A DNA stretch of 64,000 bases, taken from Phallusia mammillata. Its lineage: Eukaryota; Chordata; Ascidiacea; Phlebobranchia; Ascidiidae. Of the stretch, positions 1 to 11,500 are shown piece by piece (position 1 is the first letter of the stretch; each line of letters opens with the position of its first letter). The stretch is taken from NCBI GenBank assembly GCA_003260075.1, contig QLIY01000082.1, forward strand, positions 203,275 through 267,274, given 5' to 3'. The notes beneath the pieces are model-generated. The model had not been told where the DNA came from, made no database searches, and worked only from the letters and a program-made list of their open reading frames with translations. The position numbers and the translations under genes were made by a program.

Positions 1-494
1 ATCAGTGCTGAAATATTTACCATACTGGCCTTATAAATCAAAGCAATATGCACTGCCTGCAGATTACTTGTTATTTATCAGTATTTTGCTTTTGTAGAAA
101 TAACAAGTTTCCCAAAAAAATAATAGCACATAACAGACAATGTATACACTTTCATTCAGTCAGAAACACTTCTAGATTTTGATTTCTGCTACCGATCTAT
201 TGACATTTAGCCTCTCGCTTTTCCGTTTTTGTTTATATTATTGTTGTCTATCCTTCATCTGAAAATACGTTTATTTCTCGTATGGTGACACGACAAAGGA
301 CAATTTTCAGTTTTCGGACTGTCGTCCGATTGTCGTAAAAAAAACAAAAATAATAATTAGCCAATGTTTAGTTGAGTTTATTTTGCTTGGTGAAATAAAA
401 ACATAGTAACAGATTTGCACTAAAACAATTATGTGAGGTTGGTGCATTGTGGGACGTTGGTTTATCAAATTAATGTGGTTTACTACTTCTAACT
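1..494. other. Flanking sequence without a recognised gene
   Basis: No coding exon recognised. About 365-450 carries a dispersed repeat (TTGAGTTTATTTTGCTTGG followed by an ACAT...CACTAAAACAAT core) also found near 8820, 24840, 31810, 43000, 48075 and 58170. Confidence 0.5.
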
Positions 495-1290
495 CAGCGG
501 TTCTTAACCTTTTTTTGTCCACGCCCCCCTAAGGTGTTTGTCGGGCACTTCATGCCCCCCTGAAACAGGCAAAAAACGACAGTTTTTTCGAACACATGCA
601 GCAATGGAACTACAAGAAGTCTCTGTTGCCTATGTTGTAAACCAGGGATCACCTAATTACTGCCCAGGGGTGTTAAATGTACAAACATTCATTATACATT
701 TCAGTAATAATTTTACCTTGTCCAACAGGATTACAAGGCATAAGAATCATCTGAAAGCAGTTTGTTACGTCACAGACAAAAGCAAAGAATAGTAATTGTG
801 TGCGAATAATTGCCTTTTTAGTTCTTTGTGGTAGAATAAACATGCATTAGTTGGTATGTGACAGTTTTAGATTTTTTTTAATTTTAAAATTAAACAGCAA
901 TCTAAATACAAATAAGATCGTAGGAGACATGCAGACCCTTTGTGGTCTGGTCAAAATCGCCTCGCGAGTGCCAGTTTGGGAAAGGCTGCGTCAGAGCTTG
1001 TAACCCATGCGGCTTTCGAGCATGATTATTAAAATGATCCGGCCCGCAGTTAAAAAAATTTGGCGAACCCTGTTCTAAACTGACAAACCAAAAACTTTGC
1101 CTTGTATGACATTATTCAAAATTTGTGTTACGCCATAAGGTATCGCATCATAATATTCGTTTCTTTTTTGAAAACGTGGTGCTCGCAAACAATACACACT
1201 TGCAAAGTTAATCTTAGGGGAGGTGAGTCTAAAGTTAAATAAATTTGGTTATTTAACTTTTGGCTCACGCCCCCCCGTTAAGAACCACTG
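495..1290. mobile_element. hAT-type non-autonomous element, 796 bp, with 8-bp TSD
   Basis: Starts CAGCGGTTCTTAACC and ends with the near-inverse GTTAAGAACCACTG. It is flanked by an exact 8-bp duplication TTCTAACT at 487-494 and 1291-1298, the hAT hallmark. No transposase is visible; the open frame inside (538-792) has no recognisable domain. The exact target duplication suggests a fairly recent insertion. Confidence 0.85.
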
Positions 1291-2049
1291 TTCTAACTAC
1301 TACACTTTTATCCATGTAACACATTAAAGTACATAAAATATCGTTGCAATACATGCAATTGCCACAAGAGCTCTATAAAGTTGATATAAAGCCTGGCAGC
1401 AACAGCTTATATTTGTAATTTTGTACATACAATATCGATATTCAGATTATACTATCACTTACGCATCTCGTGCCAGAAAAAATTTGGAGAAAATGCGAAG
1501 ACAACATGATCCAAATGTCGGATGCCGAGCAGAATAAATTATACAATGTTGGCCTTCCTCTAAGACTTTCTTGTCAGTAAATTCCCTGTAGGCGATTTGC
1601 GTCAGTTCAAAGTCATCACCCTCACCAGAAAAGTACGCCATATTTCCGAAAATAATGCCACAGCACTTTCAGAAAAATGTCTTATTTCTAAATGTTGGTA
1701 ATACTGATTGAAAACTACAACAAAATGTAGATGCATTAGTATCCAAAAAGAAAGTATCAAAGCCCTTATAGTATTGTTACTTTATAGTATACTTATAATA
1801 GTAACAATGGAACACTTATGCCCCATAATATTTTTTTAGACAGGATAAAATTTATTCTCATTTTTGCAACTTTACAGGTCATAAGATTTTAAACATTTTG
1901 TTCCTATTTGTTACTTGTATAGTGCATGGCCTGTTTAAATAACATAAACCCAATTTTTCATTTGAAAGTCTCTTGAACAAAATGTATTAATTAACACAGA
2001 AGACACAGGACAGGATAATAGTTTAATTAACACATAAGACACGGGACAG

Positions 2050-2240
2050 GATAATAGTTTAATGGAAGTTTAACTTAACGATTAGAGTGCTATTCATTAC
2101 CCTGATTTTTGCGGTTTGCCCTACCCCCCCCCCGATAATAGTTTAATGGAAGTTTAACTTAACGATTAGAGTGCTATTCATGATTTTTTTTTTTTGATTA
2201 GAGTGCTATTCATGACTGATTTTTGCGGTTTGCCCTGGTC
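2050..2240. repeat. Local duplication joined by C10 (2124-2133)
   Basis: The unit beginning GATAATAGTTTAATGG occurs at 2050 and again at 2134, directly after a 10-nt C run. The copies differ by small indels and a T run. Part of the window-wide tract pattern. Confidence 0.75.
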
Positions 2241-2729
2241 GCGTAGGTTCATGAAAGCTACCTAAAGCTAAATAGGACGTTAAAACATCGGTTAAAGAAA
2301 TACATTTCCCAGAGGAGCCTCAATTACTTTATATATTGGCACTGACAGCAACATTTTATTTATTCAAGTTCTTTTTCACGCAACTAATTTATACGAACCC
2401 GCGCCGGCCAACGAGGTAATAAATATGGCATCTGATAAATTGTGAAATGCTGTTTCGTTTTTAACACGCTCCCCGCCTACACACATGGGGGAATTAGATC
2501 TGGGGACTTTTAACATTGTCAAACATGAAAATAAAAAGGTCCAACTCTGCAAAAACGGGAACTAGTTGCAAGAAATCCCCCTTTGACGTCACACTAAAAC
2601 TCCCAGCATAGAAATCGAATGTCATAAAATGACGCAGTTATTTTTTTAAATTTTAGCGCTATTAAATTGTTTTCTTTTGATTTAACTTCAAATATAAAAA
2701 TATTAGTTTTTAAATGACAAAACTTCTTT

Positions 2730-2735
2730 TTTATT
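2730..2735 (-). terminator. Candidate polyadenylation signal of carbonic anhydrase A
   Basis: AATAAA on the minus strand, about 87 nt beyond the stop codon of gene A. The position is plausible, but this rests on the hexamer alone. Confidence 0.4.
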
Positions 2736-2821
2736 ACACTTTTACACGCAACAAGCGAAAAATATGTACAAAAGGCGAAACCAAGGAGTTAGTCTGGATT
2801 TTTCACAAGTGTGTAGCCAAA

Positions 2822-5800
2822 TTATTTGTTCCAAAGTCTAGATGGCTTCGTAACAGCACGACCATATAAACTCTGACAAGGTCGAAAGTTGTTTCCGATC
2901 AAGGTCAAATCTTCTTCGCCTTCCTCACCGTCGTAAAACAAAGATTGCCACTCAACTTTCTACAAAACAGGTTAACCAATCAGCATTCAGTAACTGGCAA
3001 CCACATCTAAGGTACCAGAAGATATTACGCCCCAACGCTTATATTTTTAATTTATAAGCAACAGGTTTCTGGGGTTATCCAATTTTAAAATCTATACTCA
3101 CAACGGCTAACAAAATTTGCAATATGTTTGTTATGTATACCGGTAAAAGTTTTGGTTGTAAGGAATAGCTTATAGGTCGCCCTTAAAGCCTACCAGTACC
3201 TTAAAGCCTATGTACAATATAAATAAGCAAACATACATAAACACACTTCACGAAAAAGATGAGATATTTAAAGACGTTTTTTTACCTGCAGGTAGGAGAT
3301 TTTAATAGGTTTTCTAAACACAGTCCAAACCACCACTTCATTGCAATCGGGAGTCGTTAGTGATCCGCTGTCAATATTAAAGTCATAAGGTAAGCTGTTC
3401 GTATATTATCGAATTAGTTTAAACTTTATATAAGTTATGTTTATCTAGATCAGGGGTGGGCAACCTTTGTCACTGTGGGGGCAAATACAATTGCGATAAT
3501 CAGATCGCGGGCAGCACCTTTAAATAACACAAAATGGTTTTACTTCGTTGCATATTAAAAATGCCTTACTACAAGTAAAATTCGTATTTGATTCTCGCAG
3601 CATATTGCCAAGTCGTAGTAAAATAGCATCGGGCGCCCTAATCTGCTCAAAAATATATAATAATTGGACTCGTTTGTCAGTACATTTGGAGTCCAAGTGA
3701 CTTCGCGGGCCTCATACCTTTAATCAAAGGCCGCATGTGGCCCGCGGGCCGCAGGTTGCCCACCCCTGATCCAGATGGTAGACAACGAGTTATTAGACAA
3801 AGAAAATGGTCGTCAAGATGCCAGAGTGATTAGCCCAAAACGTTTCCTATTCTCCTCCACTGTCGATCACTTGTGTTTATCCGAACGAGAAACTTTAGCA
3901 GCATTGCAACAGTTCAGGGGTATCTGATCACCTAACTAAACTGAAAAGTCAAAAAATACTTCCACATTGGATAGAAACGAAACATTCAGGACCAAAGCGA
4001 ACAAATGTTGAAAAGGATATGAAAGCAAATAACCCCAATACCCTATAAATCAGTCTTTGGTACATTTCCTGGCCCAAGTAGGCGTACTTGTACTTTTTTT
4101 GGTTAATGTTACATTCAGCCGACCTGTATCGGTAATAATCTCTGAGTGAATTCGGAAGTAGGTCGTCAATTGGAAAGGTTTCAGTTATGTCAAAAGTTTC
4201 ACCCTCAAAACGAACATTCCGTCCGTAGCTCAGAATCTTGTCAAAGCCGGTGTGGTTTACTGTGGAAGTTGCCTAAACAAAAATGGCTTTAGTAAAATAT
4301 TTACCAGTAAGATCAGCCCTGAAGCTTATTTAGTTCTGTGTTTTTACCTAACGAGAGTCTAGTATTTCAAGGTCGAACCCTAGTTAAATTTATTTGCTTT
4401 GTCGCTGCATTAACTTTTTATTGTTGAACGGTTAAGCAAACAGCGAGGACACCGAACAAAGACATGGGTTATCGAGTTTTTGAATGATGTCAAAAAATGT
4501 ACAAAAAATTTTTCGTTTGTTCTTTTGCAGCAAACTGATTAAATTTAAGTAATTTACAGACACTGTTTCGAGCTACCGGATCCCATCAGTGCAGCTGGTG
4601 ACAATACACAGGTCGTATTAGCTTATATAGCTGTCTAACGGCACTCCAGTTTGTTTGGAGAAACAGTGTGAAAAGCCATGTGCACTGTCCGCGGTTTACA
4701 TATCATTTATTGACTTGAATTGATGTTTTTATAGAGATTATAGTCAATTAATGAACACATCACCCTGGTTTGCACATGGAACTCGCCTCAATAAAAAATC
4801 CCAGTACAGCGAGTCCGTTCTTAGTGGTGAGGTAGTCGTCCCCTGCCTCGTCATTCAAATGAACGATATGCATTTCAGCAAAGTATCGTTTATCGTTCAC
4901 GGTGTGCTCCGAACCCCCGGGACTTCCACGTGACGCCCAGTGAAAGTGGTACTGCACAGCCTGGGTGGTTAAAAAAGGCTTTGTCGACTTACTATTTAAC
5001 ATGATGGATACGTTAACTAATGTTTCAAACGTTTACAAGTTATATGGTGAAAATAACGACCCAATATACTTAAAAGGCGACATGTATTATATTTCAAACA
5101 TTTCGGCAAATGATCATGCCACTATCAGTGACGCGAGGGACCACATCAGTTACACCCGTTTATACACACTTGAGTCACGTGAAAAAAATAAAAAGGTGCG
5201 AAACAAACGTCGCATTGCTCTAAAATGACGTTATACACAAAACAATGCAGCTCCTAAAGACACAGCCTTAACACTTGGTGTGTCAGATCTCACTATACTT
5301 TGCCGCTTTTAATTCGAGATGAAACTTTTCATGTTCAATACTTACGTACCCGGTAAACACTTGGAAGAATTGTTGAATCGTTGATTTTGCAGCCGCCTTC
5401 AAGATTCACTTGCACTAAAAAAAATGTTTTAGTTAAACTAAACGCGCTTGTTTCCACTTGTGCATTACATTTACACTGATGATGACATAGTTTTGTCGAA
5501 ACGTTTGTTTTAATATAAAATGAATACGTTTTACTCTACGTCGCTGGCAATTTGCTTTTTATTAAAGCTGTTATTCAAGTCCGTGTCTTGTGTACCTATT
5601 TCACTTTATTTTTGCTAACTCTTCTAACGAGCAAATTTATCCTTGCAGAAATTATCAGTATTTTTTTCTGTTGTTTTTCTGTTACTTTGCTTTGTANCGA
5701 CTGAAAGTGGACGATGTGGATTTCTGCAAAGTATTGTTTGCCATTCAAGTAATTGGTGACTCGTGATTTACAATATCCTACACACAGTTTATCATCTTGA

Positions 5801-6428
5801 TCCGAACGTGTTTTTTTTTGTGAGTGACGGAAATTGGTTCTCTGTCAACCAAAGAGGACTTTTAACGTACTGCCGCTGCGACTGCAAAACAATACAGAAT
5901 TGTAAGCGGGTTTGGCCATAACCCGGCCCGAACCTGAATTCTTCTTAAATGCTTAAATAAGGTGTAAAGGTGTTAAGATTGCGGCCCAAATCAAGCCTTT
6001 ATTATTCAAACTCAAATTCTAAACTAAACCGAATCTGAACTGAAGGCACGATCTATTCACATCTGATTCAATTTGGAAAACAAAGACAAACCATTTGGAA
6101 ACACAACATAACAATTATAAGCATCATTTAGTCCATTGCTTTTTGACGTGACGACAAAAAATAAGAATAAAATGCTTACTATCTGAGTAGCTCCATTCAC
6201 TTGATGAAACACCTGGTAAAAATAGGTATAGCGTTGGATATGACTTACAGCAAATAAGAAAAACATAACAAATAAATTATGTGTATAGCTTCATCTTATT
6301 GCCGTTTAAAATCTATGTTTGCCCCTTCTTAATAAACATACATTTCTAAAAGCACCTACTGATAAAGAACTTTCAATACCTGTTGCAAACAACAAACAAC
6401 AAACAAAAAGGAACAATGAAGTCTTCAT
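2822..6428 (-). CDS. Alpha-carbonic anhydrase A, secreted type, exon 3 missing
   Basis: Zinc enzyme that interconverts CO2 and bicarbonate outside the cell. Exons read 5' to 3': 6380-6428, 6180-6212, (exon 3 absent), 5350-5414, 4787-4960, 4124-4272, 3286-3367, 2822-2959. Exon 1 encodes a signal peptide ([15 protein letters not shown]), exon 2 the WSY motif. Exon 5 has the zinc ligands (YHFHW and EMHIVH) and exon 7 the GSLTTP threonine and a conserved Cys. The TAA follows RLWNK with no hydrophobic tail, so the product should be soluble and secreted, unlike B and C. Exon phases match the paralogues. The QSPI...NNGHS exon, with one zinc-water proton-shuttle His and a disulfide Cys, is expected between 5415 and 6179, where an N and a chimeric stretch lie. 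The intron after exon 5 seems to use a GC donor. Other exons are open, so I favour a real gene with an assembly defect over a pseudogene. Confidence 0.85.
3451..3768. mobile_element. hAT-type MITE, 318 bp, in intron 6 of gene A
   Basis: Terminal inverted repeats CAGGGGTGGGCAACCT and AGGTTGCCCACCCCTG. Flanks ATCTAGAT (3443-3450) and ATCCAGAT (3769-3776) are an 8-bp target duplication with one mismatch. No coding capacity. Confidence 0.85.
5015..5205. repeat. Dispersed repeat, GGTGAAAATAACG / AAAGCGACATGC family
   Basis: Shares a core (GGTGAAAATAACG, GCGACATG, CATTTCGGCAAATG, ATCAGTGA) with copies at about 9930-10085, 52282-52468, 60290-60480 and 61611-61835. No open frame. Possibly a MITE or SINE-like unit; ends not defined. 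Confidence 0.55.
5698..5877. other. Chimeric stretch: copy of gene C exon 5 part plus copy of 14334-14457
   Basis: Starts right after a single N (5697). 5698-5753 is identical to 21617-21672, the middle of gene C exon 5. 5754-5877 is identical to 14334-14457. The two sources are about 7 kb apart and in a different order. The stretch sits where gene A exon 3 should be, so it looks like a wrongly filled gap. Confidence 0.75.
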
Positions 6429-6806
6429 GCTTGTAAGTTTGTAACTATACAAGTCCTAACTTTGAACAGATTTGGTTGTACTATTGGCAATGCATATAAG
6501 TTTATGTGATCGGCTTAACTTCACACTTTAAACTGCTGGAAGGAAACATACCTTGAACAGGATAAAATGATTTGTCGAACCAAGGTGAAATCATTAGGCT
6601 ATTGTTTTTAATTTACCTTTGTTACTTTGTTGGACTTTAATACAGTTATAGCTTATTTAAAATTAAATTATAAGGTCTTTTTTTGCTTTAAATTAGCTTT
6701 AGATTTTATCAATACGTGTGTTATACATTAATAACTATATTTCCTTTATTATTATTATTGTAGCCAATAATTCCCCCTTTTTAAAACTTACATATGTGCA
6801 TTGTTT

Positions 6807-7037
6807 CAATCGTTATTAATGTAACATGCAAAAACGCGCACTTGATTTTCTTCGTTTCTTTCCAAACTTAACTGAATGCGTTGTGTTTGTTTTTCAGGCT
6901 ACAAAAGCAATTTCAACCCCCCCCCCTTCAATCGTTATTAATGTAACATGCAAAAACGCGCACTTGATTTTCTTTGTTTCTTTCCAAACTTAACTGAATG
7001 CGGTGTGTTTTGTTTTTCAGGCTACAAAAGCAATTTC
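6807..7037. repeat. ~110-bp direct duplication joined by C10 (6917-6926)
   Basis: The two copies from TTCAATCGTTATTAATG to GCAATTTCA are nearly identical with a few substitutions and a 1-nt T insertion, the level expected of alleles. Confidence 0.8.
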
Positions 7038-7847
7038 ATTCCGCACTAAAATGTATTGGAAACAAGGAATTGGAGCAAAAAAGTTCTTTAAATGCAATTT
7101 GCTGGGAATCTTGGAAACATTAAGTCAATGTGCAGCCAACTTTATCTTTGGATATTTACCTTGAAGTGTAGACTAAATGCTGCCATGGCATTTTATAAGG
7201 TATTACACGTTTTGTTGCTTTGTACTGCTTGTTAAACTGACATTTTGTGTTATTGCTAGCCTTGGATAATGTTGTTCCTTTATATTATTGGTAAGTTGAG
7301 GTGAGTTTTAAGTGAAAAATACATCCTGCATTTTGAACTAAAATTGCCGAAAAATAACCATGTCTTTGAACTGTGGAGTTTTGAGGGTTGGTAAAATGAA
7401 GGGACAGTCTTGTGAATTTCTGAGCTGCTGGCAACCAACACAGCAAGCATCTGTACAATCTACAGAGGCGTTTTTGGCCTCCGGAGGAACTTGTTTTTTT
7501 CTACTATAGTTTGCCATGTAGCCTACACTTCAGAAAAACAAAGCAGGGTGTATTACAATCGGTTGAGTAGAGAGTAGCTGCATAAGCTACTTGCAAACTG
7601 TGTTATAGCATAAAAATATATGGTATAGGGTGAAAATGTACAATAAGCAAATTTGGTTGAAGTGAAGTCTCAATTTGTGCCAACTCCAACTGAAAAGAAT
7701 TTTTCTTCCCAATTAAGCCACCTACATTTGTCTAGTATCAAATCATATTGACAAAAAACATTGTTCAAACAATACATGTATTTCACGAAGTGACGTCATA
7801 CGAACTATTACGTCATAAAGACGATTGTTATTCAGTCTCATGGGACA

Positions 7848-8070
7848 TTGCACACAATTATATCACTAGGAAATAAATGATGAAACATAAACACATAATT
7901 TGGTGTGGACAAGTAGTTTTGAGTATCAATGAAACTTTAAAGCCAAGGTAAAGCCCCCCCCCCTTGCACACAATTATATCACTAGGAAATAAATGATGAA
8001 ACATAAACACACATAATTTGGTGTGGATAAGTAGTTTTGAGTATCAATGAAACTTTAAAGCCAAGGTAAA
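7848..8070. repeat. ~107-bp direct duplication joined by C10 (7954-7963)
   Basis: TTGCACACAATTATATCAC... to GCCAAGGTAAA occurs on both sides of the tract with few differences (for example an extra CA in the second copy). Confidence 0.8.
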
Positions 8071-8269
8071 ATATATACGACATATAAATTGAATTCACAC
8101 AAATTTGTTGAATGATTTTCTTTTGTCAGTCAAGGTGTGCAGTGACAATTTGTTTTTATAAAAATCTACACTTGCTTTATAGTACTTGTATCCAATTCGG
8201 TAAAAGATAACTAATAACTTTTGGTAAACTTGTTCAACAGCATGACAATACTTTTTATGAGGCCATCAA

Positions 8270-8530
8270 TTAAGTCTTTGATTTATATGTTGAATGCATT
8301 TGAGTTCAAAATTGTTCAGCCGACATGATTTTTAAAGCGGATTTCAGCTGTGTTAAAACAACAAGGTGGCGATAGGAATCATGGTTATCAGTAGCCCCCC
8401 CCCCTTAAGTCTTTGATTTATATGTTGAATGCATTTGAGTTCAAAATTGTTCTGCCGACATGATTTTTAAAGCGGATTTCAGCTGTGTTAAAACAACAAG
8501 ATGGCGATGGGAATCATGGTTATCAGTACA
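8270..8530. repeat. ~125-bp direct duplication joined by C10 (8395-8404), includes gene B stop region
   Basis: Both copies include the last ~14 codons and stop of gene B. They differ at a few sites, one changing Ile to Thr in the hydrophobic tail. Confidence 0.8.
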
Positions 8531-11500
8531 AACTTGATTTTGGATTGTTGATTGAAATCGGGTGATTTATTTCCAGGTTTTGTCACGATTCGGCCATTGA
8601 GGTTTTGCGTTGGTCGAAAGTTGTCTCCAATGAGATATTGTTGTCCTGTTTCTGTGTTGTTGTAATACAACATTGACTGCCATTCTTGCTTCTGCAAAAT
8701 AGTGTTTGCCATTTTTAACACTGTAAATTATGTTATACTGACTATGACTATTATGGCAACCTTTTCAGCAATATTTGATTAAAGAAGTTGGTTTTGAGTT
8801 AATTTTACCAAACAATTGAGAGTTTATTTTGTTCGTTGAAAGAAAACATAGCGACGTGCACTAAAACAATCACCAAGCCGGAAATAGATGCGCAATGTTA
8901 AAGCTCAAACAGTCAAGGGCACAATCGGCAAATGACTAATCGCGCTGCAGTTACACTATACGTATCACACCTATCGCTAAATATGACCCTGGTTTCAGGT
9001 TTAATGTATAATTAAAGTGCTAGTACCTTACAAAGTTCTGTTGCGTCCAAAAAATTAACAAGTAAAAATTGCCTTAAAATTTGGGGATTAAATGTGCTTT
9101 ACAAAAATTTTTGGTAAGGGTCACTGGCTTACCTGCGAATTCGAAATGGATATTGGAGTTTTGAAAACCGACCAAACAACCACTTCATTGCAAAGAGGCG
9201 TAGTAAGGGAACCGCTGAATTGAAAAACAAATTGGTGTCAATAATTAGCACCACTATGCAGTTTACGAAATGTGGTAAAAGAACAGTTGTATAGGCTACA
9301 AAGCTATTTGTCAAAAAGTTTTTTTACACAGCAGACATAGTTTGTTTTGTTATGGTTTTTATTGCATCGGTTTACAACAGGGGTCGGCAACCTTTTAGAC
9401 GACGCGTGCCACTTTACTTGTTATTTCCATGTGTTGATGACCTCGCGTCCCTCGCGTGAGTGTTTTGTGCATGTAAGGCTGAATTTTAAGACAATGACAT
9501 GATAAAAACTATAACAAGCAGTGTAATAGGTTAAATTGTTACTTAAACACGCAAATCGGTTGGCGTGTCCTGAAGACCACCTCGCGTGCAAACCTTGGTA
9601 TGCATGCTAGGGGTTGCCGACCCCTGCTTAACAACTTAATGAAACGAAAGAGACAGCGTATATAAGTCTACCTGTATCTGTAGAACATCGTCAAATCTTT
9701 GGGCAGAAAATCGCTGACAGGCAATGGTGTATTGACGATAGCAGATTCCCCGGTGTATTTTACTTTCTTGGCAAGATGAAGCAACTTATCGAATGCTGTG
9801 TTGTTGCTAATTGCATCAGCCTGAACAGTTTAAAGTTTCTCAATGCAAATTAATTCATAAATTTATAATTAGCTTGTTTTTTTAGCCATAAAAAGGTTAC
9901 AACACTGATAGACTAATAGCTCAATTAGACCTAAAAAGCGACATGCTTTATTCCATAACGTGGCAGCAAACGCTTATAATTAGTGACGGTTTTAGCACTA
10001 TTTTTCACTGATGGTGACAAACCGTTTTTGAAACGTTAATAGTTTTTTACGTGGCACTGATGCCAGTAAGTGTTTACATTATACCAGTGAGTATATTTTC
10101 CTTATTGGTCTCATTTACCTGTATGAAGAAACCAAGTACGGCAATTCCATTCTTTTCGTTGAGCTGATTATTTTTCGTGTTATTGTTATTGTGAACAATG
10201 TGCATTTCAGCAAAGTACTGTTTCCCGTTCAAAGTGTGCTCGGATCCGCCAGATCTGCTGCCTTGAAGCGCCCAGTGAAAATGAAACTGGGCTGGCTGCG
10301 AAAAAACAATTGATTTTCTTGGCTTTTTGATTTGGGCTTATAAACGGTAGGGCTATTAACATAAGAACTCACAGTAGCCAGGTTTAAAAAAATTGCTCAC
10401 TCAGCAATTATTGTCACCGTAAACAGCTATGCTCCGTTGCGTCACTTATCGGAAATTTATCCAACCTGCCTACTGTGAGTTCTTGCGTTATAGCTTTACC
10501 CTTTTAAACGGGAGTTGTCAGAGTTGTAAGTTGGGCTTGGCTTTTCGGGCCGGGTTAGGGCATAGGTTTAAATAAAACGGGCTTGATTTGAACTAGACTT
10601 GAGACTCAGCCAGTTTTATGTCGTAATTTTTAACTTTAAAAACTTAACTTTCGGGCCTAATTCACGCTTTGTACTGTACCAAGTTTTTGGTTTAGGCGGT
10701 TTCAAGCTTGTAATTTCGGATTTTGGCCGTTTTAGATCCATGTTCGTGTAATGTCAAAACGATAATGACTTTGCGTGTCAACATTTTTGGGCACTTTGTC
10801 CTAGTGATTTGAATGAGAGTAGTAGGCTAAGTCAGGCCGGACTTTTCGGGTTTAGGGTTCTCCAAAAAAACGGGGTTGATTCGGGCCTGACTTTACACTG
10901 TTTGTCAGTATTTTTTTGAAAAAAAGGTAACTAGCTACGTAGTTATTTGCTGGAGCTGACCTAATGTTTGTCCAATCATTATAATTTCAAAGCGTGGCAA
11001 ATGAACTATTAAATTGAATTGAATGTTTATGCTAAAACGCAAAGTTTAGTATTTTTCTTGAACTTACCCAGTAAACACCTGGCAACAGTTTTCGGTCATT
11101 GATCATGTATCCGCCTCCAACGTTCACTTGTACTGTTAAAATATAAGACTTTACTGTATGTGGGGTACAAAGCGGCAAAAAAACGTTTAAATACCGATTT
11201 GCAAACGTTTTTAGATGCAGAAAAAATATATTTTCTAGTATAGAGAATAAAAACCGCAATTAGTATGTAACGAAGTTTCCAAATTGAAATATATTCCTTA
11301 ATACAGGGTTGCGATAAAAAAAATCTGACAGCTAACTACAAATGGTCAATAACTTCGATTAGCTCCTTTTTTATCCTGAATATTCAATAAATTATATGCA
11401 ACTATGTCTAGTTTATCCCTAAACATAGGCTAATTAACGTCCTGAGAACCACACAAATAGTCTTCTTACCAACGGTTGAGAACCACTGTATTGGTGCAAT

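Larger units (their letters stand above)
1299..2821. other. 3' flank of gene A, with a fragment of a dispersed repeat
   Basis: No exon recognised. 1360-1430 resembles the end of the GAGCTCTTCTGGCAATTG repeat family. An 84-bp local duplication around a C10 tract lies at 2050-2240. The rest is AT-rich with no clear signal, apart from the candidate poly(A) site at 2730. Confidence 0.45.
6429..8487. other. Spacer between genes A and B
   Basis: About 2.1 kb without recognised coding sequence. It holds three local duplications at C10 tracts (6807-7037, 7848-8070, 8270-8530), the last reaching into the final exon of gene B. The promoter of gene A must lie here; no TATA-like element stands out. Confidence 0.5.

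Noticed and set aside
538-792. 84-codon open frame
   Set aside because: Lies inside the hAT-type element at 495-1290, has no known domain and no splice context.
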